From Actinopolymorpha alba DSM 45243 (GTDB lineage: Bacteria; Actinomycetota; Actinomycetes; Propionibacteriales; Actinopolymorphaceae), in contig NZ_KB892766.1 of NCBI RefSeq assembly GCF_000373925.1, forward strand, positions 179 to 64,178: DNA of 64,000 nt, written 5' to 3'. Position numbers and translations under genes: made by a program. Numbering within the stretch: the first letter of the stretch is position 1; each line of letters begins with the position of its first letter. Below, piece after piece: positions 27,102-36,910 of this stretch. The notes under the pieces were generated by a model, which was not told where the DNA came from, did no database searches, and was given only the letters and a program-made list of their open reading frames with translations.

Positions 27102-27351
27102 CGGCGAGCACAGGCACCCGGGCCGCCGCATCGTCACCACATCGTCGCCAGGTCCCACCCCGGCCGCCCTTCAGCAAGCTGCCAGGCGCGACGGGTTTTT
27201 GAAGAAGCCGCTAACGGGTCGGTGGCGGGCGGCGTGGTCGGCGTTCGCGTCGGTGGGCGTAGATCCACTCCGAGCCCCAAATCATCAGCGCGAATCCGCC
27301 CAGGAGCAGGAGCGCCAGGCCGGCTCGGCCAGACGCCGCAGCACGTCTCGC

Positions 27352-27738
27352 TCATCGAACTCCCTGACCGGTGGGCTGGCGGCTCCGCCGGGCCCACAGC
27401 GACCCGGCGACCGCGGCGATGATGCCGAGGGCGGCGACCCGCGCGACGGCACCGTTGACACTGGCCGCCGTCATCGACGCCGTCCCGGCGTAGAACACCT
27501 CGAGGAGTACGCCGTTCAGCGCGGCCGCGACCACGCCCATTACCCGCGGTAGGGCGGTCACCATGATCACGGCCACGACGACGAGAACCCCGAACGGGAC
27601 GGCCAGCGGCATGTCCGTGGCGCGGCTGAACCCCACGGCCATCAGGCCGGCGACCAGGGAATGGCCGACGATCATCGGCCACGGCTGGGAGCGCACGGCT
27701 CGGCGTGTGGTCCGCGCGAGATCAAACGGCTTGTGCAA
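27352..27738 (-). CDS. hypothetical small membrane protein
   Basis: A 128-aa protein with about four hydrophobic segments (MIVGHSLVAGLMAVGF, VPFGVLVVVAVIMVTALP, VVAAALNGVLLEVFYAG and VARVAALGIIAAVAGSLWA) and basic ends. I do not recognise the family. After its TGA the same frame stays open for 46 codons to 27211 and encodes one more plausible membrane helix (AGLALLLLGGFALMIWGSEW), but without a usual start codon. That part could be a separate frameshifted gene or a lost C-terminal extension. It is divergent from corA. Confidence 0.6.
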   Translation of the reverse strand: MHKPFDLARTTRRAVRSQPWPMIVGHSLVAGLMAVGFSRATDMPLAVPFGVLVVVAVIMVTALPRVMGVVAAALNGVLLEVFYAGTASMTAASVNGAVARVAALGIIAAVAGSLWARRSRQPTGQGVR

Positions 27739-27954
27739 TGCGAGGTCCCCCTCACACGTCCTTCGCTAGGCGCGGTTGATCTCCCCAGTGCAACGCCTCC
27801 GAGCGACCCCTGTCACGCCTCTTGACGACTCTCTTACGCCTCGGTGAGTACCTTGACGTGCTCCTGACCTGCCGATCCGGAATCATGCTGGCAGCTCTCG
27901 TGGGCCGACGTACTTCTCGCGGGAGGTCGGACGTGTGGCGGAAGGGAGTCCGCG

Positions 27955-28968
27955 ATGGCCGTGGTGGACAGTGCGATCTATGTCGACGGTCGCCGGATCG
28001 AGCCGGAGTCGCTCGAACTCACGTACGAACTCCTCCGTGAGCGCGGTGGGTTGGGCTGGATCGGCCTGTACCAACCGAGCGAGGAGGAGCTCGCGTCCGT
28101 CGCGCGGGAGTTCGGCCTCCACGAGCTCGCGGTTGAGGACGCGGTCCACGCTCACCAGCGCCCGAAGCTGGAGAGGTACGGCGACACGTTGTTCGTGGTG
28201 CTGCGCCCGGCGCGGTACGTCGACTCGAACGAGGTTGTCGACGTCGGCGAGCTCCACGTCTTCCTCGGCCCCGACTTCGTGGTGACCATCCGGCACAGCC
28301 CGACACCGGAGCTCAGCCCGGTTCGTAAGCGGCTCGAGGCGCATCCGGAGCTGCTGAAGTGCGGGCCTGAGGCGGTGTTGTACGCCATCCTCGACCGCGT
28401 GGTCGACGACTACGTGCCGGTCCTGCGGGGTCTCAGCGTTGACATCGAGGAGATCGAGGCGCAGGTTTTCAGCGGTGAGTCCGGTGTCTCCCGGCGCATC
28501 TACGAACTCTCCCGCGAGGTGATCGAGTTCCAGCGGGCCACCCAGCCCCTGCTCGACGTCCTCGACGACCTGAACGTCGGCTTCGACAAGTACGGCGTCG
28601 ATGTCGAGCTACGACGCCAACTCGGTGACGTCCGCGACCACGCCCTGCGGGTGGTCGAACGCGTCGAGGCGTTCCGCCAGCTGCTGGCGAGCGTCCTCAC
28701 CGTCAACGCGACGCTGGTGGCGCAGCGCCAGAACGAAGAGATGACCCGGCTCACGGAGGCGACGTTCAAGCAGAGCGAGGAGGTGAAGCGGATCTCCTCC
28801 TGGGCGGCGATCCTCTTCACTCCGACCCTCGTCGGCACGGTCTACGGCATGAACTTCGATCACATGCCGGAGCTGCACTGGGCGATGGGCTATCCGTACG
28901 CGCTCGCGTTGATGCTCCTGACCGGCGTGATCCTCTACGTGGTGTTCAGGTTCCGCGGCTGGTTGTAA
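27955..28968 (+). CDS. corA: CorA-family magnesium/cobalt transporter
   Basis: A 337-aa protein of the CorA channel family. A large cytosolic N-terminal domain with a long helix (about 200-270) precedes two C-terminal membrane helices. The signature YGMNFDHMPEL carries the GMN filter motif. The C-terminus ends with basic residues (RFRGWL), as in the family. The ATG at 27955 gives a normal N-terminus. Whether it prefers Mg, Co or Zn cannot be read from the sequence. Confidence 0.93.
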   Translation: MAVVDSAIYVDGRRIEPESLELTYELLRERGGLGWIGLYQPSEEELASVAREFGLHELAVEDAVHAHQRPKLERYGDTLFVVLRPARYVDSNEVVDVGELHVFLGPDFVVTIRHSPTPELSPVRKRLEAHPELLKCGPEAVLYAILDRVVDDYVPVLRGLSVDIEEIEAQVFSGESGVSRRIYELSREVIEFQRATQPLLDVLDDLNVGFDKYGVDVELRRQLGDVRDHALRVVERVEAFRQLLASVLTVNATLVAQRQNEEMTRLTEATFKQSEEVKRISSWAAILFTPTLVGTVYGMNFDHMPELHWAMGYPYALALMLLTGVILYVVFRFRGWL

Positions 28969-28998
28969 GCGCTCCCGTGCGGCGACGGCGGGGCCAGC

Positions 28999-30111
28999 TC
29001 AGCCGGATGCCTCGGCTCCACACCACCGGCAGGCAGGGCGGGTCTGGTCGAGGTAGGACAGCGCCGCGATCCCCAGCCCGACTCCCCAGAGCACGTAGGC
29101 GGTCATGGCGGTCCACAGGAAGGCCAGGGAGTACTCCCCGCTGCCAGCGGCCTGGCCGGGATCGCTCAGCACCTGGACGAGTCCCGTGCCGAAGTACGCC
29201 GTCATGCCCACCGAGACGACAAGCGCCGGGCCGAGCACCAGCCAGCGCGGCACCCTCCGACCGGAGAGGACGAGGGTCCAGCGCGGCCAGATCAGCCCCC
29301 ACCGGTGGACCAACGCCAGCGGGAGTACGGTCCCGGCGAGCGCGACGCCGACCAGGAAGGCCAGCCCCGACACGACGGTCACGGTGCCATTGGAGTCGTC
29401 GAGCAGTCCCCCGAAGCCCAGCGCGGCCTGGGCGGCGAACCTGACGACGCAGCCGGCGACCGCGAGGTAGGCGCCGGTCCAGGCCCACCAGGGTGGGGCC
29501 GCTCGCCCGGCGCACCACGTGCTCACACCCTGCTGGCCGGCGGCGAGCGGCCGGGAGTCGTGCCGACGGCCGCAGGAGGCGCACCCGTCGCGGAGTCGGC
29601 GTTGGTACGCCAAGGCCGTCGCCCCCATCGCGAGGCCACCCACCAGGCAGCCGGCCCGGCTGAGGATCGGGCCGGGGTAGAGGGGCATGCCCGCGCCGAG
29701 GAGGAGCAGGCCGATGGCGTCCAGAAGGACGAGGCAGGCCGCCGCGACGATGCCGGCGGCCACGCACCAGGCGACGGCGACGAGGCCCCACGCCAGCAGC
29801 CGGTGGGCACCCGCCGCGGGTGGCGTCACGCGCGGACCGACCAGCCAGGCGAGCAGTCCGGTGACCGCGACGGTGGCGGCGCAGAGCCCGACGATGCCCC
29901 ACCCGGAGAACGACAGAAGATCCGCCCCGAACGGCGGGAAGTTCGGACGGCTGTCGGTCACCGTCCAGTACGCCCGCAAGGTGCCGTAACCCAGGCCCCA
30001 CGCGAGTGCGGCGGCAGGCGCGTATGTCGCGAACCACGGCGGTCTGATCCCTGTCGCGGACCTGGGAAGGGCGGGGGCGTTCGGGTCGGCTGGCGGGCCA
30101 CCTGTGGTCAT
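28999..30111 (-). CDS. hypothetical polytopic membrane protein
   Basis: A 370-aa protein with about nine hydrophobic segments and two short cysteine motifs, CASCGRRH in the middle and CRWCGAEA near the C-terminus, which might bind a metal. No family is recognised. The ATG at 30111 is used because the membrane-protein composition begins there; the frame is open further upstream into the opposite-strand radical SAM gene. It is divergent from that gene, with about 150 bp between start codons. Confidence 0.7.
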   Translation of the reverse strand: MTTGGPPADPNAPALPRSATGIRPPWFATYAPAAALAWGLGYGTLRAYWTVTDSRPNFPPFGADLLSFSGWGIVGLCAATVAVTGLLAWLVGPRVTPPAAGAHRLLAWGLVAVAWCVAAGIVAAACLVLLDAIGLLLLGAGMPLYPGPILSRAGCLVGGLAMGATALAYQRRLRDGCASCGRRHDSRPLAAGQQGVSTWCAGRAAPPWWAWTGAYLAVAGCVVRFAAQAALGFGGLLDDSNGTVTVVSGLAFLVGVALAGTVLPLALVHRWGLIWPRWTLVLSGRRVPRWLVLGPALVVSVGMTAYFGTGLVQVLSDPGQAAGSGEYSLAFLWTAMTAYVLWGVGLGIAALSYLDQTRPACRWCGAEASG

Positions 30112-30268
30112 GCCACGAGCCTCGCGCCGAACCCGCACTCCGCACATCGGCCCTTCGGCGGAGTGGGGCGGGCAGGGCACCGACATACTCTGCCGTCCGG
30201 CAGACGCGATAGAGGTGGTTACCCTGGTGCCTTTCTTCACACGAACCCGACCGAAGGTGTACGACGAT

Positions 30269-32200
30269 ATGGCCGTGGAGTCGCTGTTCCCCCGGTTGGA
30301 GCCGCTGCTGCCGCTCGTGCAGAAGCCGATCCAGTACGTCGGCGGCGAGCTCAACTCGACTGTCAAGGACTGGGACGCGACGCGGGTCCGCTGGGCACTG
30401 ATGTATCCCGACGCCTACGAGGTCGGCCTGCCCAACCAGGGCGTGCAGATCCTGTACGAAGTCCTGAACGAGCGCGACTGGATCCTGGCCGAGCGCACCT
30501 ACGCGGTGTGGCCCGACATGGAGAAGGTGCTCCGGGAGCACGAGATCCCGCAGTTCACCGTCGACGGGCACCGTCCGGTCGGGGCGTTCGACGTCCTGGG
30601 GGTGTCGTTCGCGACTGAGCTCGGCTACACCAACCTGCTCACCGCCCTCGACCTCGCGGGTATCCCGCTGGAGGCGCGGGACCGCACCGACGAGCATCCG
30701 ATCGTGCTGGCCGGCGGCCATTCGGCGTTCAACCCCGAGCCGATCGCCGACTTCCTCGACGCGGCGGTGCTGGGCGACGGCGAGGAGATCGTGCTCGCGA
30801 TCAGCGAGGTGATCCGGGAGTGGAAGGACGAGGGCTGCCCCGGCGGCCGGGACGAGCTGCTGATGCGGCTCGCGGCGTCCGGCGGTGTCTACGTCCCGAG
30901 GTTCTACGACGTCGAGTACCTCCCCGACGGGCGGATCAAGCGGGTCGCACCCAATCGCAGCGGCGTTCCGTGGCGGGTCGTCAAGCACACCCTGATGGAC
31001 CTCGACCAGTGGCCGTACCCCAAGAAGCCGTTGGTGCCGCTGGCCGAAACCGTGCACGAGCGGTTCTCGGTGGAGATCTTCCGTGGCTGCACGCGCGGCT
31101 GCCGGTTCTGCCAGGCCGGGATGATCACCCGCCCGGTCCGCGAGCGCAGCATCACCACCATCGGCGACATGGTGCGCAGCGGCATCGACGCGTCCGGTTT
31201 CGAGGAGGTCGGGTTGCTGTCGTTGTCCAGCGCCGACCATTCCGAGATCGGTGAGGTGGCCAAGGGGCTGGCGGACCGGTACGACGGCAGCAACGTCTCC
31301 TTGTCACTGCCGTCCACCCGGGTTGACGCGTTCAACATCACGCTCGCGAACGAGCTGTCCCGCAACGGCCGGCGTTCCGGCCTGACCTTCGCGCCCGAGG
31401 GTGGCAGCGAACGCATGCGCAAGGTGATCAACAAGATGGTCACCGAGGAGGACCTGATCCGTACCGTCGCGACGGCGTACGCCAACGGTTGGCGACAGGT
31501 CAAGCTCTACTTCATGTGCGGGCTTCCGACCGAGACCGACGAGGACGTCCTCGCGATCGCCGACCTCGCGCGCAAGGTGATCGCGACCGGGCGGGAGGTG
31601 TCGGGTCGACGCGACATCCGGTGTACGGTGTCGATCGGCGGTTTCGTTCCCAAGCCGCACACGCCGTTCCAGTGGGCCGGCCAGGCCGCGTGGGAGACCG
31701 TCGACGAGCGGCTGGCCAAGCTCCGCAAGGCGATCCGCGCCGACCGGGAGTACGGCAGGGCGATCGGGCTCCGCTACCACGACGGGCAGCCGTCGGTGAT
31801 CGAGGGCCTGCTCTCGCGCGGCGACCGCCGGGTCGGCCGGGTGATCCGCGCAGTCTGGGCCGCCGGAGGTCGGTTCGACGGCTGGAGCGAGCACTTCTCC
31901 TACGACCGCTGGGTGAAGGCGGCGGGGGAGGCGCTCGCCGAGGAGCCGGTCGATCTCGACTGGTACACCATCCGCGATCGCGACGCGGCCGAGGTCCTGC
32001 CCTGGGACCACCTCGACGCCGGCCTCGACCGGGAGTGGCTCTGGGAGGACTGGCAGGACGCCCTCGACGAGGTCGAGGTCGAGGACTGCCGGTGGACGCC
32101 CTGCTACGACTGCGGTGTCTGCCCACAGATGGGCACCGAAATCCAGATCGGTCCGACCGGGCAGAAGCTCCTACCGATCGCCGCCGTCTCCCACAGCTGA
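30269..32200 (+). CDS. radical SAM protein, TIGR03960 family (B12-binding-like domain)
   Basis: A 643-aa protein. An N-terminal B12-binding-like domain (about 30-190; VLGVSFATELGYTN, LAGGHSAFNPEP) is followed by the radical SAM core with the cluster motif CTRGCRFCQ and the downstream TFAPEGGSERMRKVINK. The C-terminus has more cysteines (CRWTPCYDCGVCPQMG). The family sits next to DUF2344 and rne/rng in many bacteria and its chemistry is uncertain. The ATG at 30269 gives AVESLFPRLEPLLP, the usual start; a GTG at 30227 is possible. Confidence 0.92.
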   Translation: MAVESLFPRLEPLLPLVQKPIQYVGGELNSTVKDWDATRVRWALMYPDAYEVGLPNQGVQILYEVLNERDWILAERTYAVWPDMEKVLREHEIPQFTVDGHRPVGAFDVLGVSFATELGYTNLLTALDLAGIPLEARDRTDEHPIVLAGGHSAFNPEPIADFLDAAVLGDGEEIVLAISEVIREWKDEGCPGGRDELLMRLAASGGVYVPRFYDVEYLPDGRIKRVAPNRSGVPWRVVKHTLMDLDQWPYPKKPLVPLAETVHERFSVEIFRGCTRGCRFCQAGMITRPVRERSITTIGDMVRSGIDASGFEEVGLLSLSSADHSEIGEVAKGLADRYDGSNVSLSLPSTRVDAFNITLANELSRNGRRSGLTFAPEGGSERMRKVINKMVTEEDLIRTVATAYANGWRQVKLYFMCGLPTETDEDVLAIADLARKVIATGREVSGRRDIRCTVSIGGFVPKPHTPFQWAGQAAWETVDERLAKLRKAIRADREYGRAIGLRYHDGQPSVIEGLLSRGDRRVGRVIRAVWAAGGRFDGWSEHFSYDRWVKAAGEALAEEPVDLDWYTIRDRDAAEVLPWDHLDAGLDREWLWEDWQDALDEVEVEDCRWTPCYDCGVCPQMGTEIQIGPTGQKLLPIAAVSHS

Positions 32201-32248
32201 CGGCGACGCTCGGGCCGCCGGTGTGTGCGCGCTAGGGTCGACGCCACC

Positions 32249-33043
32249 ATGAGCCGTACGCCGACGCCACCAGACCGCCATACGCCGCCGACCGTCCAGC
32301 GGCTCCGTCTGCGGTACTCCAAGCGGGGGCGGCTGCGGTTCACCAGCCACCGCGACTTCCAGCGCGCGCTCGAACGCGCGATCAGGCGGGCTGGGCTGCC
32401 CATCGCCTACTCCGCCGGGTTCAGCCCGCATCCGAAGATCTCCTACGCCGGTGCGGCACCCACGGGTGCGGCGAGCGAGGCGGAGTACGCCGAGCTCGGG
32501 CTGTCCGCGCGCCGCGAACCCGAAGCCGTACGCGTCGAGCTGGACGCGGCATTGCCCGACGGGCTCGACATCCTTGAGGTGGTGGAGGCCAGCGGCAGCT
32601 CGCTGGCCGACCAGCTCGAGGCGTCCACCTGGGAGATCGTGGTGCCGGCGACGGCCCAGGCGGAATTCGCGGCCGCGGCTTCGACGTTGTTGTCGACAGG
32701 GTCGGTCGAGGTCGAGCGCCTCACCAAGAATGGTCGCCGGGTGTTCGACATCAGAGGCTCCGTGGTCCGGCTCGAGGTTCATGATCCAGATGTGGTCACG
32801 GCGGGGCGAACCAACGCTTCGGAGGGATTCAGCGAACCCTGTGCGATACTGCAGGTGGTCGTCCGGCATGGAACGCCCGCTGTACGACCCGACGACGTCC
32901 TCGCTGGGCTCCGCCTAGTGTCTGGGCTCGAGCTACCCCGGCCGCTTCGTGCGACCCGGCGGGAGCAGGGGCCATGGGACGCGGAGTGCGGCACCGTGGG
33001 CGACCCGCTGGCGCCCGACCGCGACGCTGCCGTCACAGGATGA
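32249..33043 (+). CDS. DUF2344 / TIGR03936 family protein
   Basis: A 264-aa protein beginning with a short disordered stretch, then QRLRLRYSKRGRLRFTSHRD and AYSAGFSPHPKISYAGAAP, hallmarks of DUF2344. The family always accompanies the TIGR03960 radical SAM protein and may be its substrate-binding partner, with a proposed RNA link; this is not established. The ATG at 32249 is 48 bp after the radical SAM stop. A TAGGGT box at 32233-32238 might allow separate transcription. Confidence 0.9.
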   Translation: MSRTPTPPDRHTPPTVQRLRLRYSKRGRLRFTSHRDFQRALERAIRRAGLPIAYSAGFSPHPKISYAGAAPTGAASEAEYAELGLSARREPEAVRVELDAALPDGLDILEVVEASGSSLADQLEASTWEIVVPATAQAEFAAAASTLLSTGSVEVERLTKNGRRVFDIRGSVVRLEVHDPDVVTAGRTNASEGFSEPCAILQVVVRHGTPAVRPDDVLAGLRLVSGLELPRPLRATRREQGPWDAECGTVGDPLAPDRDAAVTG

Positions 33044-33246
33044 CGGGAGCCGTTACCGCGGTTGGGTCGACCGCCTGGGGTCGTGGCGCTGCTGGCGATG
33101 GCGCCGTCGCAGGTGCGAGCGAGATGGGATCTCGCGGTCGGACCTGACGAATACGACTTACGTCGGCGCTGCTGGGCTGCAGCGCAGGCGACCGACAGGG
33201 GCCCTCGCGCGGCTTGCGAGCCCGAGGGCTGAAGGAGACAGACTGC

Positions 33247-36105
33247 ATGCTCGAACACGAGCAAGACGCGGACACGAGCGTCAAACCCGAACAGAACACT
33301 GAGTTGTCAGCGGAGCCGGCCGGCTCCGAGCAGGCCGCACCACCCGCCGCGGGCCGCAAGACTACCCGGAAGCGGACGAGCAGGACCAAGTCCATTAAGG
33401 AGCCCGCCGAGACCTCGGCGGAATCCGCCAGCGCGAGCCCGGCCGCCTCCAACGGCACCGAGGGGGCTGAAAGCGGGTCGAACGGCACCAACCCGGTCGA
33501 GGCCCCGCGCAGGCGTAGCCGCACCCGCAAGGCCACCGCTGCGAGCCGGCGCAAGGGTGTCGAGCCCGACGATTCCGGTCAGCCCGAATCCAGGCCATCC
33601 GTACCTCCTGACACCGATGCTCCTGGTGACACCGATGCTGCTGGTCTCGACGCGGCATCCGAACCACTCCAGGACGAAACCCCCCACACCGACGCGAGTG
33701 GCGCGCCCGGGAGCGACGTGCCCCCCGTCGAGTCGCGCCGTGCACCGGCGGTTCCGGTCGTGGCCTTCCAGCCGCCGACAGTCCTGTTCCAGTCACCCGC
33801 GATCGAGGCCGCCCAGCCGGAGAAAGAAGAGGACCGGGGCGAACCCTCCGCCAGCCGGCGCCGGCGTGGCCGTTCTGGCGGTACGCCGGAGGCCGACGAG
33901 TCGCCGGTCACGGTGACGGAGGCCGAGGAGCCCCAGGGCGAGCCGGAGGCCGAGGTCGGCACCGACGACGACGGCGACGGCGACGGCGACGAGGGTGGCC
34001 GCCGCCGGCGGCGCCGCCGGGGTGGTCGGCGCAGGAACAAATCCGGCGGTGACGAGGAAGCCGCCGACGAGCGGGACGAAGACGCCCACGAGGCGGACGA
34101 GGAGGCGGCCGGCACTGAGCGGGCCGACGACGGCGACGTCGAGGCCGGTGAGGCGGACGCGGACACCGGCGCGGGTGAGGACGAGGACGAGGACGAGGCT
34201 TCGACCGGATCGCGCCGTCGCCGGCGGCGTCGTAGGCGGCGCGGTGAGTCCGTCGAGCCGTCGCCCGACGACCCGGAGGTCACGGTCGTCAAGGTGCGCG
34301 AGCCGCGCAAAGCCGACGACGAGGTCACCATCCTGGAGGGGTCGACCCGGCTGGAGGCCAAGAAGCAGCGCCGCCGCGAAGGGCGCGAGGCTGGCCGCCG
34401 CCGCCCGCCGATCCTCACTGAGGCGGAGTTCCTTGCCCGCCGCGAGGCGGTCGACCGCACCATGGTGATCCGGCAGCACGGCGACCGTACCCAGATCGCC
34501 GTTCTCGAGGACGACGTTCTCGTCGAGCACTACGTCACCCGCGAGTCCCAGTCGTCGATGATCGGGAACGTCTATCTCGGCCGGGTCCAGAACGTCCTGC
34601 CCAGCATGGAGGCGGCGTTCATCGACATCGGGCGCGGCCGTAACGCCGTCCTGTACGCCGGCGAGGTCGACTGGAACGGCCTGGGCCGCGAGGGGCATCC
34701 CAAGCGCATCGAGGCGGCCCTGAAGTCCGGCCAGCCCGTCCTCGTCCAGGTGACGAAGGACCCCGTGGGCCACAAGGGCGCCCGGCTCACGAGCCAGATC
34801 AGCATTCCTGGCCGTTACCTCGTCTATGTCCCGCACGGCTCGATGAACGGCATCAGCCGCAAGCTCCCCGACGTGGAGCGCAACCGGCTCAAGCAGCTCC
34901 TCAAGGAGATCGTTCCCGACGAGGCTGGCGTCGTGGTCCGCACCGCCGCCGAGGGAGCGAGCGAGGAAGAGCTGTCCCGCGACGTCTCCCGGCTGCAGGC
35001 ACAGTGGGAGGCGATCGAGAAGAAGGCCACGAACGGCCAGGCCCCGAACCTCCTCTACTCCGAGCCCGACCTGCTGATCAAGGTCGTGCGTGACCTCTTC
35101 ACCGAGGACTTCAGTCGGCTCGTGGTGGCTGGCGACGAGGCCTGGGACATGGTGGAGGGGTACGTCGACCACGTGGCTCCGCATCTCGCGGACCGGCTCG
35201 AGCGGTGGAACTCCCCTCAGGACGCGTTCACGACGTTCCGGATCGACGAGCAGATCATGAAGGCGCTCGACCGCAAGGTCTGGTTGCCCTCCGGCGGGTC
35301 GCTCATCATCGACCGCACCGAGGCGATGACCGTCATCGACGTCAACACCGGGAAGTTCACCGGTGCCGGCGGCAACCTCGAGGAGACGGTCACCAAGAAC
35401 AACCTCGAGGCGGCCGAGGAGATCGTCCGCCAGCTGCGCCTGCGCGACATCGGCGGGATCATCGTCGTCGACTTCATCGACATGGTGCTGGAGTCCAACC
35501 GCGACCTCGTCCTGCGCCGCCTCGTCGAGTGCCTCGGTCGAGACCGCACCAAGCACCAGGTGGCCGAGGTGACGTCGCTCGGGCTCGTCCAGATGACCCG
35601 GAAGCGGATCGGCACGGGACTGCTGGAGTCCTTCAGCGAACCCTGCGAGGCCTGCAACGGGCGGGGTGTGAAGGTACGCGTGGAGCCCGCCGCGGCGAGC
35701 GCCCCGACCCCGGCCCCGGCCGAGGAAGACGGCCACCGCCGGTCGCGGCGGCGTCGTCGTGGTGGCGGCGGAGGCTCGGCGGGCCACCCCGAGGCAGCGG
35801 AGTCGGAGTCCGAATCGCCCGCGGTGCCCGAGGCGCCGGAGGGCGGCGAATCGCCCGATCTCGTGGCATCCGCGTCGACCGCGGTCGAGCAGGGCGGCAC
35901 GTCAGAGGACGGCACGACTCCTCCGGAGGGTGCCGAGCAGATCAGCCCGCGCGAGGGGGACGCGTCCGCGAGCGTGGTGGACGCGCCCGAACCCGCTGTC
36001 GAGCCGGTGGAGCCGGAGCCGACGGCGGAGAAGCCGGGCGCGGGCTCCGGCGAGCGAAGCTCACGGCGCCGCGGCCGTAGGCGCGCGGTCTCCGTCGAGC
36101 AGTGA
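33247..36105 (+). CDS. rne: ribonuclease E/G
   Basis: A 952-aa endoribonuclease for RNA maturation and decay. The first 370 residues are low-complexity, alternating acidic and arginine-rich blocks (for example [12 protein letters not shown]). The catalytic part has the S1 domain (IGNVYLGRVQNVLPSMEAAF), the metal site IDVNTGKFTGAGG, VVDFIDM, and the zinc-link CEACNGRG. A disordered C-terminal tail follows. The N- and C-terminal extensions are the usual actinobacterial form. AAGGAGAC lies just before the ATG. It precedes rplU. Confidence 0.96.
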   Translation: MLEHEQDADTSVKPEQNTELSAEPAGSEQAAPPAAGRKTTRKRTSRTKSIKEPAETSAESASASPAASNGTEGAESGSNGTNPVEAPRRRSRTRKATAASRRKGVEPDDSGQPESRPSVPPDTDAPGDTDAAGLDAASEPLQDETPHTDASGAPGSDVPPVESRRAPAVPVVAFQPPTVLFQSPAIEAAQPEKEEDRGEPSASRRRRGRSGGTPEADESPVTVTEAEEPQGEPEAEVGTDDDGDGDGDEGGRRRRRRRGGRRRNKSGGDEEAADERDEDAHEADEEAAGTERADDGDVEAGEADADTGAGEDEDEDEASTGSRRRRRRRRRRGESVEPSPDDPEVTVVKVREPRKADDEVTILEGSTRLEAKKQRRREGREAGRRRPPILTEAEFLARREAVDRTMVIRQHGDRTQIAVLEDDVLVEHYVTRESQSSMIGNVYLGRVQNVLPSMEAAFIDIGRGRNAVLYAGEVDWNGLGREGHPKRIEAALKSGQPVLVQVTKDPVGHKGARLTSQISIPGRYLVYVPHGSMNGISRKLPDVERNRLKQLLKEIVPDEAGVVVRTAAEGASEEELSRDVSRLQAQWEAIEKKATNGQAPNLLYSEPDLLIKVVRDLFTEDFSRLVVAGDEAWDMVEGYVDHVAPHLADRLERWNSPQDAFTTFRIDEQIMKALDRKVWLPSGGSLIIDRTEAMTVIDVNTGKFTGAGGNLEETVTKNNLEAAEEIVRQLRLRDIGGIIVVDFIDMVLESNRDLVLRRLVECLGRDRTKHQVAEVTSLGLVQMTRKRIGTGLLESFSEPCEACNGRGVKVRVEPAAASAPTPAPAEEDGHRRSRRRRRGGGGGSAGHPEAAESESESPAVPEAPEGGESPDLVASASTAVEQGGTSEDGTTPPEGAEQISPREGDASASVVDAPEPAVEPVEPEPTAEKPGAGSGERSSRRRGRRRAVSVEQ

Positions 36106-36148
36106 AGCCAGCAGTAGATCGAAGTAGTGCGCTGGCGGTAGGCCTGGT

Positions 36149-36178
36149 TTGGCCGCTCCGCCGGTGGTTGGGTAGTCT
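36149..36178 (+). promoter_or_regulatory. candidate promoter of rplU-rpmA
   Basis: TTGGCC (36149-36154) and TAGTCT (36173-36178) are 18 nt apart. A G+C-rich hairpin, GGCGCGGGGTCCGCGCC, follows at about 36187 in the putative leader. Strength of the match is modest. Confidence 0.35.
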
Positions 36179-36268
36179 TTACGGTCGGCGCGGGGTCCGC
36201 GCCGTCTGTCGTGCGTCCGCCCCGAAGCTGACGCGCTCCTGAACGTTCCGAAGAGAGTGAGACCAGCG

Positions 36269-36583
36269 GTGTACGCGATCGTGCGTAGTGGCGGCCTTCA
36301 GCACAAGGTGGCTGTGGGCGACGTGCTCGAGGTCAACCGGCTGGCCGAGGAGACCGGTGCGACGGTGGAGCTCCCCGCCGTGCTTGTCGTTGACGGCGGG
36401 AGCGTCACCTCCGACGCCGCGGCGCTCGCCAAGGTCTCGGTGACCGCGGAAGTCCTCGGTGACGCCAAGGGCCCCAAGATCAACATCCTGAAGTTCAAGA
36501 ACAAAACCGGCTACCGCCGCCGCCAGGGTCACCGCCAGAAGCTGACCCAGGTGAAGGTGACCGGCATCAACAGGCAGGGCTAG
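36269..36583 (+). CDS. rplU: 50S ribosomal protein L21
   Basis: A 104-aa ribosomal protein that binds 23S rRNA. The GTG at 36269 gives the universal N-terminus [14 protein letters not shown]; the GTG at 36257 would add four residues. Near the C-terminus the family motif [16 protein letters not shown] is present. It is followed by rpmA after 48 bp, the standard pairing. Confidence 0.97.
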   Translation: MYAIVRSGGLQHKVAVGDVLEVNRLAEETGATVELPAVLVVDGGSVTSDAAALAKVSVTAEVLGDAKGPKINILKFKNKTGYRRRQGHRQKLTQVKVTGINRQG

Positions 36584-36631
36584 TTCCAGGGCCCCCCTGG
36601 ACTCCCAAGATCCACAACCGAGGGCTGACAG

Positions 36632-36886
36632 ATGGCACACAAGAAGGGCGCTTCGTCCTCCCGGAACGGGCGCGACTCCAACTCCCAGCGGCTCGGCGTC
36701 AAGCGTTTCGGCGGCCAGCTTGTCAACGCGGGCGAGATCATCGTCCGGCAGCGAGGCACGCACTTCCACCCCGGCGTCAACGTCGGACGTGGCAAGGACG
36801 ACACGCTGTTCGCGCTCTCGGCTGGCGCCGTCGAGTTCGGTAGCCGGCGCGGCCGTCGGGTCATCAACATCGTCCCGAGCGAGTGA
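36632..36886 (+). CDS. rpmA: 50S ribosomal protein L27
   Basis: An 84-aa ribosomal protein near the peptidyl-transferase centre. [20 protein letters not shown] and LGVKRFGGQ are classical, and the N-terminus is uncleaved, as in most actinobacteria. GAGGG precedes the ATG. A strong terminator follows. Confidence 0.98.
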   Translation: MAHKKGASSSRNGRDSNSQRLGVKRFGGQLVNAGEIIVRQRGTHFHPGVNVGRGKDDTLFALSAGAVEFGSRRGRRVINIVPSE

Positions 36887-36910
36887 CGCCGCATCCCTGA
36901 GCAGAGTGAG

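Larger units (their letters stand above)
26158..27351. other. kdp upstream region and non-coding repeat island 3
   Basis: About 1.2 kb without a convincing gene. 26158-26450 is the kdp leader and promoter region. From 26668 to 27101 lie a 19-bp perfect hairpin, the second repeat module, the 124-bp element and the third GAGT-GATGCCCA hairpin. 27102-27210 holds nothing recognisable. 27211-27351 is an in-frame extension behind the next gene's stop, described there. Confidence 0.6.

Noticed and set aside
27134-27682. 182-codon minus-strand frame
   Set aside because: Overlaps the more plausible 128-aa membrane protein and has nonsense-like composition.
27780-27954. Possible magnesium riboswitch ahead of corA
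   Set aside because: No M-box or ykkC-like conserved core could be recognised in the leader.
28946-31240. 764-codon minus-strand frame
   Set aside because: Crosses the membrane-protein gene and the radical SAM gene in a wrong frame; low-complexity sequence.
33793-35787. 664-codon minus-strand frame opposite rne
   Set aside because: Antisense to the clearly coding RNase E/G gene.
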